Below, in pieces: positions 50,137 through 58,340 of a stretch of DNA of 64,000 nucleotides (positions are counted from its first letter, which is position 1; every line of letters starts with the position of its first letter). The stretch comes from UBA11663 sp049616325 (lineage in GTDB: Bacteria; Bacteroidota; Bacteroidia; Flavobacteriales_D; Sanyastnellaceae): NCBI GenBank assembly GCA_049616325.1, contig JBMZHG010000004.1, positions 1 through 64,000 of the forward strand, read 5' to 3'. The translations under genes were made by a program, and so were the position numbers. The notes below the pieces were generated by a model. It ran no database searches, had not been told where the DNA came from, and saw only the letters and a list, made by a program, of their open reading frames with translations.

Positions 50137-50916
50137 TCAAAATCCTTCCAGAGCTCCAAGCCCAAACAAGGCGAAATCCAATCGCACCGGGTCCTGAGGA
50201 TCGACTTTTCGAAGCGAGGAAGTCAGCTCCTCCACGGCGCGCCAGTCGTTGGCCTTTCTGGACAACAAACCCAATTTTCGCCCCACCGTCGACGTATGAA
50301 CGTCGAGCGGGATGTGAAGCACGGAGGTGGGAACGGCATCCCAAAGCCCCAGGTCCACCCCCTTCTTGGACGGACGAACCATCCACCTGAGCAGCATGTT
50401 CAGTCGCTTGGCGGCAGAACCGGAGGCGGGGTTGGCGACGTGTTTTTTCGTGCGGGCTGCCACACCGGCTTGGGCCATGAAACGCGCATGAAATTCCGCC
50501 AACTTGGGTTTGACGTCCTCCGGCTGGACTACCGCACCAGGCGCCCCGAGCACGGCACGTTCCAAGCTTCCACAATCGCGCAACAACGCCGCCAACGCAC
50601 GAACAAAACCCCGAGCGTCCACCTCGCTGAACGTCCTGTGCACGAACCCATCAAGCGCCCGCAAATCCGTCTCTTCGTGGCCCAGCACAAATTGACCCGG
50701 AGCATGGTCCATGCGGGCCATCAACTCGTCCAAACTTTTCAGAATCGCCACCCGGTTGCCCCAGGCCAGCGTGGCTGCGAAAAAGGCCGCCACCTCCACG
50801 TCTTCCCGAAGCGTGTAGCGATGCGGAATGGACAAGGGGTCGTGCGGAAGAAAATCGGGCACTTCGTATTGCTCCGCTTTCTCCAACAAAAACTCCTTGA
50901 CGTCCTCCGGTGCCAT
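50137..50916 (-). CDS. TIGR02757 family protein (DUF2400)
   Basis: 259 residues; a Bacteroidota-rich conserved family of unknown function. Recognisable features are H-D-P-L-S-I-P-H-R-Y near 25-34, D-V-E-V-A-A-F-F-A-A-T-L-A-W-G-N-R near 38-54, K-R-L-N-M-L-L-R-W-M-V-R near 169-180, and P-L-D-V-H-T near 203-208. The mostly helical pattern with a late R-L-D-F-A-L-F-G-L-G resembles HhH-type DNA-glycosylase folds, which is only a suggestion. The ATG lies 4 nt after a -7-like GATTTTTG and 28 nt from the divergent start of the BatA-like gene. Confidence 0.85.
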   Translation of the reverse strand: MAPEDVKEFLLEKAEQYEVPDFLPHDPLSIPHRYTLREDVEVAAFFAATLAWGNRVAILKSLDELMARMDHAPGQFVLGHEETDLRALDGFVHRTFSEVDARGFVRALAALLRDCGSLERAVLGAPGAVVQPEDVKPKLAEFHARFMAQAGVAARTKKHVANPASGSAAKRLNMLLRWMVRPSKKGVDLGLWDAVPTSVLHIPLDVHTSTVGRKLGLLSRKANDWRAVEELTSSLRKVDPQDPVRLDFALFGLGALEGF

Positions 50917-50920
50917 GCGG

Positions 50921-50928
50921 CAAAAATC
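50921..50928 (-). promoter_or_regulatory. -7 promoter element of the TIGR02757 gene
   Basis: GATTTTTG on the minus strand, then CCGC, then the ATG at 50916. Only 4 nt separate it from the oppositely oriented box at 50933. Confidence 0.45.
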
Positions 50929-50932
50929 GGGC

Positions 50933-50940
50933 TAAATTTG
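50933..50940 (+). promoter_or_regulatory. -7 promoter element of the BatA-like gene
   Basis: TAAATTTG, a full TAnnTTTG match, then CATC, then GTG (50945). Confidence 0.6.
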
Positions 50941-50944
50941 CATC

Positions 50945-53032
50945 GTGTGGGGAAGGCCTGACATACTCTGGGGATTGTTGGCTCTTGCCATTCCCATCGC
51001 CTTGCATCTGCTGCAATTGAGGCGCTTCAAACGAGTTGCTTTTTCCAACGTTTCCTTTCTGAAAGACGTCAAGAAAGAAACCCAAAACCGCCATCGTCTT
51101 CGCAATCTTGCCATTTTGGCCATGCGGCTGCTGGCCTTTGCAGCGTTGATCCTGGCCTTTGCGGACCCCGTGAGGATGCCTGAAGACGCCTCCCCGGATG
51201 CAGGTCGCCAAACCGTCTCCATCTACCTGGATTCGAGTCCGTCCATGATGGCTTCGGGGGAGGTTGGTCCCTTGATCCAAGAAGCCAAACAAAAGGCCAC
51301 TGCCCTCGTCGAGGCGTTCGGTGAGACGGACCGCTTTCACGTGTTCACAAGTGAGTTTTTAGGTCAGGATCAGCGATTTCTGACGCAGACCGAAGCCCTT
51401 GAACGCATTGCCGAAACGCAATTGAGCAGCCATTCCCCGGACCTCGATGCCGTTGTGCAACGCTGCCTCGATCAATGCCGGCGCGCGGAAGGCGGAGGCA
51501 AACAGGCATTTTGGGTGACCGACTTGCAAAAAACCAGCCACGATTTGGCCGCGTCCAATGCACCTGACACCTCCGTGACGTGGCATGTTCTTCCTGTCGC
51601 CGCCAATGCTGTGCCCAACGTTTGGATTGACTCCGTTTGGTTTGATTCGCCCATCGCGTTGGCCGACCAACCGGGCGCAGTGCACGTTCGAATTGCACAC
51701 AACGCGCGAGAAGGAGTTGACGGCCTCCCGCTGACCTTGTCTGTCGACGGCGTTGCAGAAGCGCTTGGTGCATTCAACCTCGTTCCAGGTTTGCCCACCG
51801 ACACTGTTCTCCGATTCACGCACGGCGCCCCTGGGCCTCACGCCGTCCGAGTTTCGTTGGAAGACGCGCCCGTTCGGTTCGACGACGAACACCACCTTGG
51901 GTACGACGTGGAATCGTCGGTCGAAGTGTTCCATTGGACGAGCCCCAACAGCCCGTTCCGAAAGGCATCTCAGTGGGTCGACCAAGCATTTGAATCCGCT
52001 CAACCTGCGGTGATGGTGGACCGAGGTGATGCCTTGCCGTCGCCGCAAGTGTTGGCCAGTTACGACCTCGTCGTGGCGGACGCGTTGGACTCGCCCTCCT
52101 CCGGCGCCCGAAGCTTGCTGGCCGAATTCGTCGCCCAAGGGGGATCCGTGGTTGTCATCCCAGACAGTTCGGCACTTGGAACAGCTCCTCTTTTGTCCTC
52201 GCTTGGTCTCAACGCGTCGTCAGGCTGGATTGAAGAAGAGGGTCAAGTCTCCGAAGTCAAGTGGAACCACCCTTTGTACCGCGGGGTGTTTCGAAACGTC
52301 CCTTCTCGCGTGGACTGGCCGACGTACGACCGCATCTTGGACCGCACCCTCTCAACCCGTGAGGAGCCTTTGATTTGGGCCTCGAACGGGATGGCTTACC
52401 TGAGTTTGCTTCGAGGCACGGGAAACAGCGGCGACATTTACCTGCTCGGCACCGCACTCGAGACGGGAAATTTCACTCGGCACGGGCTGTTTGTCCCGAC
52501 GTTGCTGCGCATGGCGGAATCCGCACGTTTGACCCGAGGACGAAGCTTCCTCCTTGGCCGAGACCAGGCCGTAACGTTGGCACTCAAGCGCGACACCCTT
52601 GCGGCACGGTCCTCGGACGTAGCTTGGGTGTTGGAGCGTGCTGGTTCTGTGAACGCCACCAATTCCGTGAAAATCGTGCCCGAGGTACGGTCGACACCGG
52701 ACGGACTGAGGTTGGGTTGGGGCGATGCCTTGACCGAACCTGGAGCTTACGTAGCAAAACGAAACGGCGAAGCGGTTGCGACGTTTGGTTTGAATCACCG
52801 CCACGAAGAATCCCAACTCGACGCATGGCTCCCCGACGAATGGACTCAAGCCACACAACAGCTCGGCTGGACGGAAGTCGCTGTGTGGGATCAACCTGCC
52901 GACCAAGTTGCCTCGCTTGTGGAGCAACACATTGCAGGTGAGCGACTTGCTTGGTACTTTTTCTTCGCCGCGCTCGTCGCGCTGGCAATCGAAACCCTTC
53001 TTCTCCGACGATGGAACACCCTATTCTTCTGA
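50945..53032 (+). CDS. BatA-domain membrane protein with vWA-like region
   Basis: 695 residues. The N-terminus has two transmembrane helices (about 6-24 and 55-75) with the BatA (aerotolerance regulator N-terminal) signature L-W-G-L-L-A-L-A-I-P-I-A-L-H-L-L-Q-L-R-R and F-S-N-V-S-F-L. A vWA-like periplasmic region starts at about 92 (V-S-I-Y-L-D-S-S-P-S-M-M, an imperfect MIDAS D-x-S-x-S). A long beta-rich middle and a C-terminal helix (about 668-690) before R-R-W-N-T-L-F-F follow. Bacteroidota carry such proteins with undefined roles. The GTG start is fixed by the promoter spacing. The dihydroorotase-like start lies within its last 22 nt. Confidence 0.87.
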   Translation: MWGRPDILWGLLALAIPIALHLLQLRRFKRVAFSNVSFLKDVKKETQNRHRLRNLAILAMRLLAFAALILAFADPVRMPEDASPDAGRQTVSIYLDSSPSMMASGEVGPLIQEAKQKATALVEAFGETDRFHVFTSEFLGQDQRFLTQTEALERIAETQLSSHSPDLDAVVQRCLDQCRRAEGGGKQAFWVTDLQKTSHDLAASNAPDTSVTWHVLPVAANAVPNVWIDSVWFDSPIALADQPGAVHVRIAHNAREGVDGLPLTLSVDGVAEALGAFNLVPGLPTDTVLRFTHGAPGPHAVRVSLEDAPVRFDDEHHLGYDVESSVEVFHWTSPNSPFRKASQWVDQAFESAQPAVMVDRGDALPSPQVLASYDLVVADALDSPSSGARSLLAEFVAQGGSVVVIPDSSALGTAPLLSSLGLNASSGWIEEEGQVSEVKWNHPLYRGVFRNVPSRVDWPTYDRILDRTLSTREEPLIWASNGMAYLSLLRGTGNSGDIYLLGTALETGNFTRHGLFVPTLLRMAESARLTRGRSFLLGRDQAVTLALKRDTLAARSSDVAWVLERAGSVNATNSVKIVPEVRSTPDGLRLGWGDALTEPGAYVAKRNGEAVATFGLNHRHEESQLDAWLPDEWTQATQQLGWTEVAVWDQPADQVASLVEQHIAGERLAWYFFFAALVALAIETLLLRRWNTLFF

Positions 53033-54300
53033 AATCTGTGCGCGTGGTGGATGCCGGAGGGCCCTGGCACAACCGCGTGGTTGACGTGCTTCTCGAACGT
53101 GGCCAAATCGCGGACATCCAGCCCCAACTCACGAGCCCAAAGGCCCGAGAACTGCACGTCCCGGGAAGCTCAATCAGTGCGGGCTGGATCGACGGCCAAG
53201 CTCACTTTCGCGAGCCCGGTGAAGAAACCAAAGAAGGCCTTGCCCGAGGCTTGATGGCCGCTTCCCAGGGCGGATTCACATCAGTCGCCGTGCTTCCGAG
53301 CACAGACCCTTGCGTGGACCACGCTGGCGCGGTGCGGAACCTGCTTGCCACTGCGCAACGCGAAAACCAAAATGGAACACCTGCGGTGGCTCTTCCTTTG
53401 GCCTGCATCACGGAACGTGGGCAGGGCAAGCAGCTTGCCGAAATGCACGACCTAAGCGAAGCGGGTGCAGTGGCGTTTCACGACGATGCGCCACAGGACC
53501 GAATTGGCCTCCTCCAACGGGCCTTGACTTACGGAGAAGCCCACGGCAAGGCCATCGTGGACGTCCCGCTTGACCGCGATTTGAATGCCGGCGGACTCAT
53601 GCACGAAGGTCTGGTCAGCACCGAAATGGGGCTGATGGGCATTCCGAGTGAGGCTGAAACGTTGCGTGTGGCACGGGACCTCGACATCTTGAAGTACGCA
53701 GGAGGTCGGCTGCATCTGTCTCCGCTGACCACAGCGGAAAGTGTCGAACTTGTTCGCCAAGCCAAAGCTCAAGGACTTCCTGTGACATGCGGAACCACCG
53801 CACTTCACTTGGCCTATTGCGACGAAGACCTCCGTGGCTTCGTGGGAACGTTGCGGGTCGAATCGCCGTTCCGCTCGGCCTCCGACCGAGACGCCCTGCG
53901 CAAAGGCGTGCTTGACGGCACCTTGGATGTCGTGGTCAGCGACCACCGTCCTGAAGATTTGGAGCATCACGACGTGGAATTCATGCTCAGCCCTGAAGGG
54001 GTTGCAAGCCTGCCCTCGGCGTTTGGCCTTGCAATGACAGGACTTTGTCGTGACGCCTCCAATCCTGACGAAGCGGTTGAAGCCCTGGTGCGTGCATTCA
54101 CCCAAGGGCCAGCCAAGGTGCTAAGCTTGCCTCACGGGCACGTCGAAAAAGGCGCCGACATCAACCTCACTTGGTTCCATTCAGAACTATCCCACGAGCC
54201 CCACAACGCCAGCCGTGGAGCCAACCAGCCTCCTGTTCCGGAGGGAGCCCTCGGCCAGGTTTTGGGGGTGTTCCGGGAGAACCGCCTCTGGGTAGCCTAG
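53011..54300 (+). CDS. Dihydroorotase-like protein, degenerate metal site
   Basis: 429 residues, an amidohydrolase of the dihydroorotase (PyrC, class I) family by overall pattern. The canonical first motif D-x-H-x-H-x-R-E-P-G reads D-G-Q-A-H-F-R-E-P-G (about 60-69), so one zinc-ligand His is Gln. The usual His around residue 180 is replaced (I-V-D-V-P-L-D), while L-H-L-S-P-L-T-T-A-E keeps the third His. The catalytic D-H-A-P-H block is D-H-R-P-E. Bacteroidota commonly encode such an altered paralogue, usually labelled dihydroorotase. It may be a non-catalytic partner of aspartate transcarbamoylase or have a changed active site. It overlaps the BatA-like gene by 22 nt. Confidence 0.85.
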   Translation: MEHPILLKSVRVVDAGGPWHNRVVDVLLERGQIADIQPQLTSPKARELHVPGSSISAGWIDGQAHFREPGEETKEGLARGLMAASQGGFTSVAVLPSTDPCVDHAGAVRNLLATAQRENQNGTPAVALPLACITERGQGKQLAEMHDLSEAGAVAFHDDAPQDRIGLLQRALTYGEAHGKAIVDVPLDRDLNAGGLMHEGLVSTEMGLMGIPSEAETLRVARDLDILKYAGGRLHLSPLTTAESVELVRQAKAQGLPVTCGTTALHLAYCDEDLRGFVGTLRVESPFRSASDRDALRKGVLDGTLDVVVSDHRPEDLEHHDVEFMLSPEGVASLPSAFGLAMTGLCRDASNPDEAVEALVRAFTQGPAKVLSLPHGHVEKGADINLTWFHSELSHEPHNASRGANQPPVPEGALGQVLGVFRENRLWVA

Positions 54301-54316
54301 CCTGATTTTCTCAGGC
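54300..54316. terminator. Hairpin spanning two convergent stop codons
   Basis: GCCTGA (54300-54305), TTTTC loop, TCAGGC (54311-54316). The left arm begins in the TAG of the dihydroorotase-like gene and the right arm holds the TGA of the DUF3467 gene. The T-rich loop and short stem make termination possible but weak. Confidence 0.35.
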
Positions 54317-54628
54317 CTCGCCTTGCGGCCCCATGTAGGGCAAAGGCATTCCAGGATCGGATGCCCCGTGATCTTGGATTGGGCCGTGCTGCTGCTCAAA
54401 GCGCTGCACGTTTTCGGTAAGGGCTCCAAGCAAGCGCTTGACGTGATGTGGGGACATCACGACCCGGCTGCGAACCTTGGCCTTGGGCATGCCGGGCATC
54501 ACCTGAATGAAATCCATCACAAATTCCGCAGGGCTGTGGGTGATGACCGCAAGGTTGGCGTACACCCCTGTAGCCACCTCTTCTGGCAATTCAATGTTGA
54601 GTTTGCCTTTCGAATCTTTCTCTGACAT
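54311..54628 (-). CDS. DUF3467 protein
   Basis: 105 residues matching DUF3467, a small cytosolic family frequent in Bacteroidota. L-N-I-E-L-P-E-E-V-A-T-G-V-Y-A-N is near 10-25, S-P-A-E-F-V-M-D-F-I-Q-V-M-P-G near 32-46, and V-V-M-S-P-H-H-V-K-R-L-L near 56-67. A Gln/Gly/Pro-rich tail follows. The function is unknown; the strand pattern resembles small beta-sandwich regulators. It has its own promoter 4 nt before the ATG and converges with the dihydroorotase-like gene. Confidence 0.92.
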   Translation of the reverse strand: MSEKDSKGKLNIELPEEVATGVYANLAVITHSPAEFVMDFIQVMPGMPKAKVRSRVVMSPHHVKRLLGALTENVQRFEQQHGPIQDHGASDPGMPLPYMGPQGEA

Positions 54629-54632
54629 CCTC

Positions 54633-54640
54633 CGAAGGTA
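54633..54640 (-). promoter_or_regulatory. -7 promoter element of the DUF3467 gene
   Basis: TACCTTCG on the minus strand, then GAGG, then the ATG at 54628. The GAGG looks like a Shine-Dalgarno but abuts the ATG and is too close to act as one. Confidence 0.6.
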
Positions 54641-54642
54641 CG

Positions 54643-55350
54643 TCAGACGTCCAACGGCAGGGAAAGCAATTCACGGAGGTTCCGAACCGTGCGCCAAGCG
54701 TCGTTCATCAAGTCCCCTCCGGGGTTGAAATGCACACCGCGCCAGCCCACGTTTTGGGCCCCTTGCACATCGCTCTCCCAACTGTCTCCCACCATCACGA
54801 TGCCGTCGTCCATGGCGAGGCCTGCCCTTTGGGCCGCACGCTCAAAAGCTCGAGCATCCGGCTTTTTCACCCCCAAAGAATCGCTGGTGTACACTTCTTG
54901 AAAAAAGGGCGTCAATCCAGAATTGTCCACCTTGATGTGCTGCACCTCCTCAAAACCGTTGGTCAACACCCACATGACGTGCCCTCTGCCCGCCAGTTCT
55001 TCCAACACCTCCAACGTCCCTTCCATGAGAGCTGTTTGATGCGGAGACGTTTCGAGGTAATGCTCTCCCAAGCGACGAGCCACCTCGGCGGGCACCTCCA
55101 CCCCCAACCGCACCAGGGCCAAACGAAAGCGTTCCGAGCGGAGCGTGTCTTTGTCCATCTTGCCTGACCTGAATTGTGCCCAGCACCATTCGTTGGCCGT
55201 CTCGTATTCTTCAATCCAGCGACCTAATTCAGCGATGCCATGCTCGCGAAGGCCTACGTCTTCGTAGCCGGCACGCAAGGCCAACCTCGAATTGGATTCA
55301 AAGTCCCACAACGTGTGATCCAAATCAAAGAACAGCGGCGCCTTTTTCAC
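54643..55350 (-). CDS. YjjG-type HAD nucleotidase
   Basis: 235 residues, a HAD hydrolase of the YjjG (noncanonical pyrimidine nucleotidase) type. Motif I F-D-L-D-H-T-L-W-D-F holds the nucleophile Asp at about 9, motif II is L-T-N-G near 133, the motif III Lys is in K-K-P-D-A-R-A-F near 164-171, and motif IV is M-V-G-D-S-W-E-S-D near 186-194. The cap is helical. YjjG-like enzymes dephosphorylate dUMP, dTMP or modified nucleotides. The GTG start overlaps the upstream membrane-protein stop (GTGA), so it ends the radC-wecB operon. Confidence 0.9.
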   Translation of the reverse strand: MKKAPLFFDLDHTLWDFESNSRLALRAGYEDVGLREHGIAELGRWIEEYETANEWCWAQFRSGKMDKDTLRSERFRLALVRLGVEVPAEVARRLGEHYLETSPHQTALMEGTLEVLEELAGRGHVMWVLTNGFEEVQHIKVDNSGLTPFFQEVYTSDSLGVKKPDARAFERAAQRAGLAMDDGIVMVGDSWESDVQGAQNVGWRGVHFNPGGDLMNDAWRTVRNLRELLSLPLDV

Positions 55351-55805
55351 AAGAATCCCATTTTAACGGCAACCGAAACCGCACTCAACACGGCTGCCCA
55401 GACTGAAAAGGCAAGCATCAAATGAAATTTTGCACCTGCTTGGTCTCGGAAATACTTCGCTCCAAGGATGGAAGCCACCGGCACGGAAATCAATCCGGAA
55501 ATCAACAGCAAGCCCCTCATTCCCAACGTGTTTTTCCACTTGACAATCCGGCGACGCTGCGGCGTAAAAACGCGCCTCCCTCGCTCAGGGCGAGGCCCCA
55601 TTCGCTCCTCAAACCAACGAAACCACCACTTTCCAAAATCCCAAAACCCCCACACGCCCAGCGCTGCCCCAGCGGAGGTGGTCAACCAGGCGGCCAAAAA
55701 AGAAAATCCCGCCGCCACCATGGCCGAGGGAGTCACCACAAATTTGACGACGGCAGCAATCATCCAAAGCACCGCCTTCCACATCGTCCATTCGGCTTCC
55801 TCCAT
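55347..55805 (-). CDS. Small membrane protein, function unknown
   Basis: 152 residues with about four hydrophobic segments: 7-30, 35-55, a membrane-proximal pair near 95-115, and 127-150. They are separated by an Arg/Lys-rich cytoplasmic loop (R-P-E-R-G-R-R-V-F-T-P-Q-R-R-R) near 73-87. No known family comes to mind. The ATG at 55805 is used since it lies right after the deacetylase stop; a longer in-frame start would overlap that gene heavily. It is transcribed between the polysaccharide deacetylase-like gene and the HAD gene, so an envelope role is a guess from context. Confidence 0.7.
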   Translation of the reverse strand: MEEAEWTMWKAVLWMIAAVVKFVVTPSAMVAAGFSFLAAWLTTSAGAALGVWGFWDFGKWWFRWFEERMGPRPERGRRVFTPQRRRIVKWKNTLGMRGLLLISGLISVPVASILGAKYFRDQAGAKFHLMLAFSVWAAVLSAVSVAVKMGFL

Positions 55806-55807
55806 GC

Positions 55808-57199
55808 TCACAAAGTACGACGGCTTAAACTCCGTGCGGTTTGCACCATGTGCAGGTACGTGGCCCTCCAGCCAACCCATTCGTCTCGGTCGCTGACTGA
55901 AGTGTTGTGCCAGCAACTCATCCACGTCCCGCCAGCCGCCGAGACGACTTCCATCAACTCATCAAGGTGCCGTTGTGCCTCCTCAGGATTCCAATTTAAG
56001 CCGCGAGCCATCGCCGAATCCATCGCCGCTACCGGATGAATCTTCAACAACAAAGGGCGATCGGCCTCCAAGTCGTAAGCACAAAATGCGCGGCTGGTTC
56101 CAGCACGGAAACCCACCTCCCGTGACCAGCCAAGAGAGGCATCCTCGCGAACTCCAAGCTCCTCCCACATTCGCCAACCCGGCCCCGGCTCGTTGCGCAG
56201 GAAATGGGCTCTGACGATGCTGGAATTCGCACCTTCCCATCCCCAAAACCGCTCGCACTCTTTCTTTCGCACCTCGGCATCCTCAACGGCATGATACCCT
56301 GGATGACAGCACACCTCCGCAGAATGACTCGAAAGCGATTCCACCAATTGAGGCAACACTGCCCTTCGGGGATCCAGACCCACGTCGTGCGGTTTCTTGC
56401 GGTCGGCGGCCAGCACAAACCACATCAATGGCTCGTTGCGGTGCACCTCTCGAAGAAAGCCAAACGTGTCGTAAGGATCGGGTTCCAAACCGCGAATGAC
56501 ACGGCTCCGCTCGAGGGCATTCGACCACCGGAACACAGCAAGATCACGCACTTGAAGCAGGAGCGCCTTGTACCAAGGACGTCCCAAGTGTTTGAACGCC
56601 ACGTCGACATCCACCGTAGGGCGAAAGGTCAGATAAGGACGCTCAATTCCCAGCCATTCCTTCAACAAAGCCGACCACATCAAATCCAACCACGGCCAAC
56701 GGTGTTGCAATGCCATGGGCAACTCCCTTCCTCCAAAGGACGCCTTTCCTGACGCTTTTGTCCACGGCAACCGTGACGTGGTCGGTCTGCCGTGTTCATC
56801 CCGATCCAGCTCTTCAGCTTGTTCGTGCCAACACGAAACTCCCCAAAACGTGCACGCCAGGGGATCCAAGGGAAGTTGAAGGATGCCATTCAGTTCGTTG
56901 GGCACGTCGAGCCCAGGTTCAGACGCGCAAGGAAGCATCAGCTCAAACGGAATGCATCCGTCCCATTGCCATCGAAAAAACGCAACGCGTGTTTTCATTG
57001 AACTGCCTTTTTCGACAATCGGGTGCGTTTTCCAGCAAGCCACGCGAGAGCCGTTCACCTCAAGGGAAACCCACCCAGGGACGGCTCCCTTCTCCGTCCA
57101 GTTCACCTCCATTCCCCACCACTCGGCGACCACCTCGGCGGCGTATTTCAGCCTTGGTGAAGGTGAAATTCCACAGAAGGAAAGTGCGCTCGTGCTCAT
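55808..57199 (-). CDS. Polysaccharide deacetylase-like protein (DUF7033 type)
   Basis: 463 residues. The C-terminal half (about 200-450) is an NodB-like deacetylase fold of the divergent Bacteroidota sort: F-R-P-T-V-D-V-D-V-A-F near 201-211 for the metal-Asp strand, C-C-H-P-G-Y-H-A near 303-310 for the His motif, and G-F-R-A-G-T near 360-365. The N-terminal 190 residues look like the accessory domain found with it in Bacteroidota. There is no signal peptide, so it is probably cytosolic. It lies 7 nt after wecB, which makes an N-acetyl-hexosamine precursor, so a joint role in surface glycan synthesis is likely but not proven. Confidence 0.78.
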   Translation of the reverse strand: MSTSALSFCGISPSPRLKYAAEVVAEWWGMEVNWTEKGAVPGWVSLEVNGSRVACWKTHPIVEKGSSMKTRVAFFRWQWDGCIPFELMLPCASEPGLDVPNELNGILQLPLDPLACTFWGVSCWHEQAEELDRDEHGRPTTSRLPWTKASGKASFGGRELPMALQHRWPWLDLMWSALLKEWLGIERPYLTFRPTVDVDVAFKHLGRPWYKALLLQVRDLAVFRWSNALERSRVIRGLEPDPYDTFGFLREVHRNEPLMWFVLAADRKKPHDVGLDPRRAVLPQLVESLSSHSAEVCCHPGYHAVEDAEVRKKECERFWGWEGANSSIVRAHFLRNEPGPGWRMWEELGVREDASLGWSREVGFRAGTSRAFCAYDLEADRPLLLKIHPVAAMDSAMARGLNWNPEEAQRHLDELMEVVSAAGGTWMSCWHNTSVSDRDEWVGWRATYLHMVQTARSLSRRTL

Positions 57200-57206
57200 G
57201 TCAGGC

Positions 57207-58340
57207 TCAAGACTTCATGCCAATCCTGGCGTTCAAATGAGTCAGCAAGTGCTCCGCAGCGTGGCCGTCGCCGTACAATTCATCCACCTGGCAGCGCCCC
57301 TTTGTCTTCATGCGATCGGCCTGGTTGCTCAGCAAAGCGGGTTCCCCTGCCAAGGCAGATTGGCCACGCTCGAGCTGCTCAACCCATTCGGTTGTTTCAC
57401 GAAGTACCACGCATGGCGTGCCCAAAGAATACGCTTCCTTTTGGACCCCTCCGCTGTCGGTAAGCACCACAGGTGCAGCAGCCACTGAAGCCAGCAACTC
57501 CACGTACCCCATCGGCCCTACCACTTCAAGTTTCGATGAACCTAAAGCTTGTCGCCAGTTGGGCCACACTCGGTCCAGAGATTGTTCCGTCCGCGGATGC
57601 ACAGGAAAAACAGCCTCCAAGCCTCGGGCATCAAGCCAATCGGTCACGGCTTGTAACCAAGACATGGCTCGATCCGCGTCGTCCACGTTGGACGGCCTGT
57701 GCAGGGTCAGCAAAACCCGTCCCTGTCCTCGATCCTGCTCCGGCCATGCTCGCCCAAAATGAACCGCATTGTCGTGCATGACATCTCCAGTCCGAATCAC
57801 AACTGGAGCCGTTGGGGAGGGCGGAACACCGGGGGTGGCCCGATCTGCAATACCCTCTGCCAACAAATGTCTTGCAGCAGCGTCGGTGGGGCACACCAAC
57901 ACACTCGACAACCGGTCGGTCAACACGCGGTTGATTTCTTCCGGCATGCTCCAGTCGTTTGAACGCAAGCCCGCTTCCACGTGAATCAGCGGAACTCCCT
58001 CGGCACTGGCTGCCCATGCGCCTGCGAGCGTCGAATCGGTGTCGCCAAACACGAGTACCCAGTCGGGTGCCTGGTCCCTTATGGCCTCTCGAACACCTCG
58101 CATCATGTCTCCGAGCCGGACTTCGCGGTTGTCGGTGCTGGGATTCAAGCGAACCTCAGGCTCAGGCAAGTCGAGTTCGCGAAAAAATTGTGCGCTCAAG
58201 GCTTCGTCGTGATGTTGGCCCGTGTGCAGCCACGTTGCTCGCCACGAAGCGTCCTTCAGGATGGCCCGATGAAGGGCCGCCGCCTTGATGAATTGGGGTC
58301 GTGCTCCGACCACCACCAGCATGTGTTGGGGGGACTTCAT
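57207..58340 (-). CDS. wecB: UDP-N-acetylglucosamine 2-epimerase, non-hydrolysing
   Basis: 377 residues; interconverts UDP-GlcNAc and UDP-ManNAc for surface glycans. Motifs are V-G-A-R-P-Q-F-I-K-A at about 11-20, H-T-G-Q-H near 40-44, F-G-D-T-D-S-T near 98-104, H-V-E-A-G-L-R-S near 120-127, E-E-I-N-R near 133-137, and T-D-S-G-G-V-Q-K-E-A near 294-303. The ATG at 58340 overlaps the radC stop (ATGA) and is preferred over an ATG 9 nt upstream inside radC. The placement behind radC ties a DNA-related gene to glycan synthesis by position only. Confidence 0.95.
   Translation of the reverse strand: MKSPQHMLVVVGARPQFIKAAALHRAILKDASWRATWLHTGQHHDEALSAQFFRELDLPEPEVRLNPSTDNREVRLGDMMRGVREAIRDQAPDWVLVFGDTDSTLAGAWAASAEGVPLIHVEAGLRSNDWSMPEEINRVLTDRLSSVLVCPTDAAARHLLAEGIADRATPGVPPSPTAPVVIRTGDVMHDNAVHFGRAWPEQDRGQGRVLLTLHRPSNVDDADRAMSWLQAVTDWLDARGLEAVFPVHPRTEQSLDRVWPNWRQALGSSKLEVVGPMGYVELLASVAAAPVVLTDSGGVQKEAYSLGTPCVVLRETTEWVEQLERGQSALAGEPALLSNQADRMKTKGRCQVDELYGDGHAAEHLLTHLNARIGMKS

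Noticed and set aside
54626..54632. GAGG before the DUF3467 ATG as a Shine-Dalgarno site
   Set aside because: It touches the ATG directly, too close for anti-SD pairing, and is simply the spacer after the -7 box.
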